Assembly (NCBI GenBank): GCA_016712525.1
Contig: JADJQX010000009.1
Coordinates: 1-39,038 of the forward strand
Origin: Myxococcales bacterium
Lineage (GTDB): Bacteria > Myxococcota_A > Polyangia > Polyangiales > Polyangiaceae
Reading direction: 5' to 3'
DNA length: 39,038 nt
Shown: piece by piece, positions 33,037 through 39,038 of the stretch
Layout of the letters: every line of letters begins with the position of its first letter
How positions within the stretch are numbered: position 1 is the first letter of the stretch
The notes under the pieces: generated by a model
Database searches by the model: none
What the model was told of the DNA's origin: nothing
Seen by the model: the letters and a program-made list of their open reading frames with translations, nothing else
Translations under genes and position numbers: made by a program

Positions 33037-34802
33037 CTACCCCAACATGCCCCCCACGACCTGTTGGGCAATCGGGTGGTACGTGCCCCGGTACTCGGCA
33101 AAGAGATCCTTCGCCAACGCACGTGTCTCGTCGCGCCGCGCGAGCGCGCGATACAGCGGCTTCAAATACTTCATTCGCCCGATGCTCCCGAGCACCTCTT
33201 TCACTCGCGGGAGCACGGGCGAATACCCCGATTCACACGCGAGCACGAGCCACGATACGGCGATCTCGAGGTTCTTCGAGGCGGTGAGACCGTACGTCGT
33301 GTCGAGGGCGCGGCACACCTCCTCGCTCGAGGGCTTGGGCATCGCCTCGAGGTAGAGCTGCCACTCGGCGGGAGTCCACGTTTTGGCCTCTTCGGCCCCG
33401 GGCACGGCGCCGGCCTGCGCGAGCGTGCGCACGGCGGCGAGGCGCTTCGACTGCGGCTCGTAGTGGCGCGGGGGAGGCCAGGGCCGTCGATCCAGGCCTT
33501 CGCGTCGACCTCGGCGAGGAGCCCGGGGGCCTTTTCCTCCACGAGCGCGACGAAGTCGTCCGTGGTCGCGGCGCCGAAGCGGTGCGCGCCGAGCCACGCG
33601 GTGAGGAGCGTGTCGAACCGCTCTTTTCCTGCCGCCGCCTCGAGCGACTTCAAGAACAGATACCCCTTCTCGTAGGGGACGGCGCTGAACGCCTCGTCCG
33701 GATCGACGCCCTCGAGGTGGGTGCGAAGGCGCGTGAGCTCCGGGTGGCTCGCGTGCTCGAAGGCCTGCTTGAGCCGCTCGTACCCGAGCGCCGCGTGCAG
33801 CGCGCCGAGCTCGTCGCCCTCGAGCGCCTCGACGATGCGGCGCTCCGCGAACACCGTGAACCCCTCGTTGAGCCAGAAATGCTCGGCGTTCGTGTTCGTC
33901 ACCAAGTTGCCCGTCCACGAGTGGGCGAGCTCGTGGGCGAGCACGCTGACGAGGCTCCTGTCGCCGGCGAGCAGCGAGGGCGTGAGGAACGTGAGCCTCG
34001 GGTTCTCCATGCCGCCGTACGGGAACGAGGGCGGCAGGACCAGCATGTCGTAGCGGTCCCAATCGTACGGGCCGAAGAGCTTCTCGGCCGCGCGGAGCTG
34101 CTCCTCGACGACCGAGAACTCCCACGCCGCCGCCTCGATCTGCGCGGGCTCGGCCCACACGCGGCACCGGTCCGACACGTCGCGCGAGACCACGTCGCCC
34201 ACGGCGAGCGCGAACAGATAAGGGGGAATCGGCTGCGGCATCTCGAAGCGCTCGAGGGCCCGCGCGCCCGGGCCGCTGCCTTGCACCTCGCGCCCGCGCG
34301 ACGCGGCCGCCATCACGCCGCGCAGCTCCGCGGGGACGTCGAGCATCGCCGTGTAGGTCTGCCTCACCCACGGCGTGTCTTGGCAGGGGAGCACGCTGCG
34401 CGCGTGGATCGCCTGGCACTGCGAGAAGAGGTACGGGTGCACCTTTCCGAGCGTCTGCGCGGGCGCGAGCCACTGGAGCGCCGACGCCTCGGGCGACGTG
34501 CGGTACACGATGCGCACCGCGCTCGCGCCCTTCGGCAGCGTGATCTCGAGGCGCTGCCCGAGGATCGGATCGACAGGGTGGAGCGTGTGGGGCAGGGGGG
34601 CGCCGCTCTCGTCGGTCACCGCGTCGATCGTGAGGCCCCGCGTGTCCAAGTCGAGCGGACCGCCGCGCGAAGGCTCTCGGAACGTGAGCGTCACGGAGCA
34701 CGTGAGCACACGCGCCTCGAAGTCCACGCGGGCCGTCCACTCGAAGGACGTCGTGAGAGGTTGGGAGTCGTCGGCGTAAGAGTGCGGATCGCGTCGTGCC
34801 AC
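33037..34802 (-). pseudogene. M1 aminopeptidase, leukotriene-A4-hydrolase type (single frameshift)
   Basis: GTG 34802 gives VARRDPHSYADDSQPLTTSF. The N-terminal beta domain runs to about residue 200. The catalytic domain has the substrate motif YGGMENPRLTFLTP and the zinc site HELAHSWTGN with a downstream Glu in FWLNEGFT. A C-terminal helical domain (PPRHYEPQSKRLAAVRTL, AEWQLYLEAM, RALARRDETRALAKDLF) is typical of the leukotriene A4 hydrolase/cold-active aminopeptidase group. A single frame change in the G run near 33475 separates it from the catalytic part. It cleaves N-terminal residues from peptides; no signal peptide is seen, so it is probably cytoplasmic. It lies 63 bp upstream of the kinase gene. 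Confidence 0.9.
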
Positions 34803-35026
34803 GATCCGATACGCTACACCGAAGCCGCGGCTCTTTGGGCGCGACAGCCCCGGCACCTCCCGCGTCCCACACCGGAGCCAGGCCCCATTCCCCACAAGGG
34901 CGCGAGAGGAGTCGCACGCGGGCGCCCTCCGAGCCGGCGAGCCTGCGCCCCTGGCACAGGCTGGCACCGACGAAACCCCGTAAATTCCAGAGGAACGGTC
35001 GGCACGCCCGTTGCTGAGGGGAGAGC

Positions 35027-36789
35027 ATGCGAACGACCTTCCTTCTCCCCCCTCTTCGCTTTGGCCCCCCTCGCCGTCGGGTGCAGCTCCGACCCGTCGG
35101 TCCCCGACCCTGTCGAATGCGACGCCTCGCCTCGGCGGAGCCCGAGGCCGAGGCGAACGGAATGAAGCCGTTCACCTCCGAGGCCGAGCTCTCGGCGACG
35201 CTGGGCGAGCCTGAAGCCACCCAGAAGAAGATCCAGGCGTGCGAGGGCGTCACGACGCGGCGGCACGACGAGCGCCCCTGAGATGACGCCGGCGCGGCCG
35301 CGGCCCCTCCCTCGAACGACGGCATCACGAACAACCAAGAGGCGGGCGCGGACGAGGGCGGCATCGTCAAGAACATCGGCGACCACCTCGTCGTCCTGCG
35401 AAGGGCCGCCTCTTCGCCGTCGACGTGTCGGCCGCGCCCAAGACGAGCGACTCGATCCGCAAGTCGCGCCCACGGACGCTCTGAACAGCGGCGTCTGGTA
35501 CGACGAAATGCTGGTCAAGGGCGACCTCGTCTACGTCGTCGGCTACCGCTACAGGCCCCCTGCGGCCTGGCGGGCGACCCCGCGCGCGGCGCGACCGAGA
35601 TCGACACGTTCCGTCTCACGGGGGCAAGCTCACGCGCATCCGCTCGATGTTCCTCGAGTCGAACGATCACTTCGGGCTTCGAACCACGCGAGCCGCATGG
35701 TCCAAGGCGAGCTCGTGTTCTCCTATGCCCCACTACGTCGGCCGGCAGAACGAGGCGCTTCGCGTACCCGCGCGTGCTCGAAGCTCGTCCGACGGAGGCC
35801 CGCGCGCGGTGGCCCTGATCTCGGCGCGCTCGACGTCACCCGCGGCTTCGAGCGCCTGTACTTCGCCCACGTTCCACACCGTGGTGAAGGGTGCGCCCCC
35901 GCCGACGGCTCGCCTGATTGCCACCGGCAAGGCCATCCTGGGCGCACGGTGGCGTGAGCACTACGTCCGGGCAGTGCTTTCACCTCTGGTCGCAGAAGCA
36001 CGCCTACCGCATGAGCCTCCGCCACCCGCAAGACGTGACCGTACATCGCGGGCGTTGCGCTCCGCGCGACCAGCTTTCGTTCAAAGAGACCGGCTGACTC
36101 CCTCCTCGTCTCGGTGCAGGATAAGAATGGAGCTTCGCTCGCGAAGCTCCCGCTCACGGCGTTCGACAAGGCCGGTGGGCAGACGCCGGTCAGCGCCCCC
36201 TCAGTTGTCGTACGTCACCGTGAACCGCTTCGTCGGGAGCGCCCTCGCCGCGGGCTGAAGCGTTGCTGCCCGCGAACGCCCTGGTGCCGACCCGCGCTGA
36301 GAGCGAGCTCCGTCGCTGTCGACACCGCGACGCTCTCCGTCTCGCGCGGCCGCTCGCGCCGATGCCGTGCGCATCGAGCCCCTCGACGGGGATCGGGCGC
36401 CCGTCGCCTCGGAGGAGCCCCTCCGGCCTCGTCTTGTCGGCGCTGTCGACCTCCGACCTCTCCGCGCAGCCGAGCGAGCCCGAATCCCTGGGGTTCGCCA
36501 GGGCGAGAGCCGCAGCCACGGGTTCTTCTTCGCCGAGCGCGAGCGGGTGGCGGGACCTTTCGGCTACGCCGTGATGAACGAGCCTGGCTGCTCGTCCGCG
36601 TACTTCGGTAACGGCATCTCGAACTCGGCTTCTTCTCGGTCGGAGCGGACCGCGCCCTCGGGGAAGATCGATCATCCCCGCGGGCAACTACGGGGTCGTG
36701 CGAGACCTCGTGCATCGACTGGTCGGAACACGCGCCCATCTTTCTCAAGGAGCGGTGTCCGCGTCACGGCGGGAGAGCGAGTCAGCTGA
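35027..36789 (+). pseudogene. Beta-propeller-domain lipoprotein (multiple frameshifts)
   Basis: ATG 35027 follows GGGGAGAG. After an early shift the signal reads FALAPLAVGCSSDPSVPDP, a lipobox. Next come AEANGMKPFTSEAELSATLG, ATQKKIQACEG, then GADEGGIVKNIGDHLVVL (about 35340-35400) with LFAVDVS, LNSGVWYDEMLVKGDLVYVV, and later GALDVTRGFERLYFAHV and LSYVTVNRFVGSALAAG. The block with GIVK and VDV is typical of the secreted C-terminal beta-propeller proteins (Beta_propel family). At least ten frame changes are needed across the gene, so the end at about 36789 is approximate. Its role is unknown; it would sit on the cell surface. It is divergent from the M1 gene. Confidence 0.7.
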
Positions 36790-36988
36790 GGTGGCGCTCG
36801 CGGGGTGGAGCTCTCCGCGTCGAGGCCCTGCCGAGCTGAAGCTCGCCGCTGGCGAGGCGGCTTATGGCGCCCTGAGGGAAGAGGTTGAAGGCGAGACGCG
36901 AGTCGCGCGCCTCCGAGGGCGTGCGGCCCGCTTCGTTTCACCGCGATCCGAGGCTCGACGCGGCCCACCTCCTGCGCACACCGCCGCC

Positions 36989-37915
36989 ATGCTCCGTACC
37001 GTCGTCACCGGCTTCCTCGGCGCCGGCAAGACCACGTTTCGCCAACGCGTGGCCCGAGGCTACGCCCGACGCGACGTGGCCGTCGGGTGAACGAGCTCTC
37101 CCGGCGACGCGGGCATCGACGGGAGCCTCGTGGAGCGGCGCGCACCTCGCTGAGATCACCGGTGGTGCGGTGTGCCGCCCGCTGTCCGAGCCGCATGCGC
37201 CTTCGAGGCCATCAGCACGCGCAGCGGCCTGCACCGTCGCGCGTCGTCATCGAGACGTCGGGGCCGCGTCACCTTCGGACGTCTTGCAGGGCCCCCGCGG
37301 AGGGGGGCCATCCGGGAGTTTCCGCTCGACGGCGTCATCACCGCGGTCGACGCCACGCGGACGGCTGGAGCCCGCGTCACGACCTGGCCATCGAGCAGAT
37401 CGCAGTGTGTGGACGTCGGTGCTCGCGCGCGCCGACGCGACGAGGCCGCGCTCGCGGAAGCCGCCGCGCGAGTCGGGAGCGCGGGACGACCACGGAGCCG
37501 GGTGACGTCGGCCCGTGGGACGATCTCGCGAGCGCCGGGCCTCCGGACGCTCGCGGTTTCGTGTCGCCCACGCACCGCGACGCGGTCTGCGCGCGGGCCT
37601 CGGGTCACCCTGATGGCGACGCGCACCGCGGGCGGAGACGGCCGTGTCCTCGTGCTCGACGGCGCAGGTCGATGGCGAGGCTTCGCGGACTTATGGAGCG
37701 GGATTCGGGGCGCCCGGACCCCGGATTTTGCGGATGAAGGGCTTCGTAGCCGTCGCCGGCGCGGACGCCCGCATGATTTGGCGTGGCCGACCTCTCGCGA
37801 TCACCTTCGGGGGACGTGGGAGAGGCGCGTCGAGAGCCGTCCTCGTCGTCGTGGGCCCCGGTATCGACGGGGACGCGCTCGTCCGCGCGTCCCCAGGGTC
37901 ACTGCGAGGCCGTGA
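36989..37915 (+). pseudogene. CobW/COG0523-type GTPase (multiple frameshifts)
   Basis: ATG 36989 gives MLRTVVTGFLGAGKTT, the P-loop of the CobW/YjiA family of metal-chaperone GTPases. HLAEITGGAVC follows near 37145, where a CxCC metal motif normally sits; only the first Cys survives as written. VVIETSG (Walker B-like) is at about 37240, then REFPLDGVITAVDATR, DLAIEQIAV, and the C-terminal CobW domain RMKGFVAVAGADARMIW, VVVGPGIDGDALVR ending TARP. About eight frame changes are needed. The family delivers zinc, cobalt or other metals to target proteins. Identity is clear from the ordered blocks; functionality is not. Confidence 0.8.
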
Positions 37916-37984
37916 CGACGAACACTAAAGGCGAACGGAGGCCGGATTTTCCGATCCCGCGCGCCTCCCGTGCCTCGCGCCTCG

Positions 37985-38976
37985 TCAGATGAGCTGCATC
38001 TTTGGTTCGGTCATCCGGAGCACGCGGCTCGGGCCGCTTGTGCCCGCGAAGTCACCGGTCGTCCCGGGGAGCACGAGGCAGAGGCCCCTTAGCCGCTTTC
38101 AGGTGACCTGAGGCGTCGAAGCGACCTGGCACGAGGGTCTTGATGGCGCGTCGCAGTCCCCACGACCGCCGCGTTGTCGCTGGCGTTAATGATCATGCAT
38201 TTCTGGGCGCCCGCGCTCGATGCGGAGGTGCCTGCCGCGCCGAGGCAGGCTCCACTTCTGCGCCGAAGTTGCAGGCGAAGGAGCCTTCCCATGGAAGCCG
38301 CCCTTGGGTTCTCTCTTGAGCCTGCCCCAGAAGCCGTCGAGGCAAACGTCCAGCTCCCTGAGGTCCCTTGGAGCGACTTGCTGGTTAGCGTCCAGGAGGG
38401 AGCTGCGTCGAGCGTCAGCCTCGAGTGTCGCCACCGCGGACTTTGGCGGCGAGGCCCGACGCGCTGGTGATGCAGGCCGCGACTCCGGCCGGAGGCGAGC
38501 GGCACGTACCGGAGCGCGTCGTAACAGCGTCGTTCGTCAGTGAGATCCTCGCGGAGCCGTTCCTCGTGCATCGTGTCGGCCTTGGCCTTGGCGGTGTGCT
38601 TCCACGGCTGCGTGTGAGCCATCTGCCTGGATCGAGCGAGGCTTGCAGCGCGACGCGCCCGTGGAAGAGGGCGGCGATGCGGCTGCGGGCGCCGCCTTCG
38701 ACCGTGCCCGGGAGATCGTCGATCGCGGGCACTTGCGGCTCTGGCAGCCTGGCGATTGGCGCGGGTCTCTGCAGCTCGTCACGGCGGGCTTCTGCTTCGA
38801 CGAGGTGCGTGGAAGTCTCCTTTGCCTGCGCAGGTGATGGCGTCTCCTTCACGAGGGCGTCGTACGAGGCGAGGCTGTCCATGCTGCATTGCTTCGCCGC
38901 GTGCCGGCTGCTGATGAGCGCGGTGAGCCCGCTTCCAAGTCGCTACCCTCTTGGAAACGTCCATCGCGAGGTTCAT
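37985..38976 (-). pseudogene. Minus-strand gene of unknown function (frame-broken)
   Basis: Reading the complement, coding-like blocks appear in order. From about 38976: MNLAMDVSKR, SLASYDALVKETPSPAQAKE with HLVEAEARRDELQRP, ADTMHEERLREDLTDERR with CYDALRYVPLASG, and RELDVCLDGFWGRLKRE. Then, with shifts, GAQKCMIINASDNAAVVGTA, IKTLVPGRFDASGHLKAAKG, LCLVLPGTTGDFAGTSG and SRVLRMTEPKMQLI, with the stop at 37985. At least eight frame changes are needed. I do not recognise the family. The N-terminal half looks helical and charged and the C-terminal part compact. The true start may lie beyond the window. Confidence 0.45.
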
Positions 38977-39038
38977 CTTGCTCTCGTACTGGCTCTGGAG
39001 GGCGTGGAGGGACTGGGAAGTCGAGTCAGCCCGGAGTG

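Noticed and set aside
36790..36988. Possible small gene between the beta-propeller and CobW genes
   Set aside because: Open frames exist on both strands but there is no start with a ribosome-binding site and no recognisable motif.

Overview
The window looks like the chromosome of a GC-rich (about 70% by eye) myxobacterium or a close relative (Myxococcota, probably Polyangia). This rests on a Hanks-type Ser/Thr kinase beside an ECF sigma factor, Cys-rich SUMF1/FGE-like lipoproteins, a DnaJ-zinc-finger membrane protein, a WGR protein and a beta-propeller lipoprotein. No rRNA, tRNA or CRISPR array was seen. Many genes need single-base frame corrections, often in G or C runs. These are sparse in the middle (about 15.6-34.8 kb) and dense toward both ends (about 0-14 kb and 35-39 kb). 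That pattern suggests a long-read contig with thinly covered ends, so 'pseudogene' calls may be true decay, consensus error, or both.

Region 1 (0.5-8.9 kb, accessory). A complete but frame-broken His-Xaa-Ser peptide-modification locus is present in the order hxsD, hxsB (radical SAM/SPASM), hxsC (radical SAM), hxsA (repeat substrate). An IS21-family element with istA and istB on the minus strand sits inside hxsA. Removing the element and one copy of an imperfect 8-bp flanking repeat rejoins the hxsA frame. A large membrane protein with DnaJ-like CxxCxGxG zinc repeats follows.

Region 2 (9-21 kb, defence island). A lower-GC stretch holds a broken large protein whose C-terminal part resembles defence-associated proteins. 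A type I restriction-modification operon follows: hsdR, a GIY-YIG/DUF4357 nuclease, hsdM and hsdS. It runs with overlapping starts into an AAA ATPase that has an N-terminal winged-helix-like domain and then into a DUF4276-like TOPRIM protein. The ATPase/TOPRIM pair is reminiscent of OLD/PARIS-type effectors.

Region 3 (21-27.8 kb). A VOC/glyoxalase-fold protein is followed by a minus-strand set of two tandem FGE-like lipoproteins and an outer-membrane-type protein. A divergent WGR-domain protein lies beyond.

Region 4 (27.8-33 kb). An HTH-ImmA/IrrE regulator overlaps a PIN-domain protein. This toxin-antitoxin-like pair is bracketed by a 30-bp direct repeat that copies the 3' end of the WGR gene. 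On the minus strand lie a convincing prokaryotic viperin (antiviral radical SAM nucleotide dehydratase), an ECF sigma factor and a Ser/Thr kinase with one membrane segment.

Region 5 (33-39 kb). An M1 aminopeptidase of the leukotriene-A4-hydrolase type is followed by three frame-broken genes: a beta-propeller lipoprotein, a CobW-type GTPase and an unidentified minus-strand gene. Taken together, the window is a defence and accessory island with three radical-SAM genes, set in ordinary myxobacterial genes.
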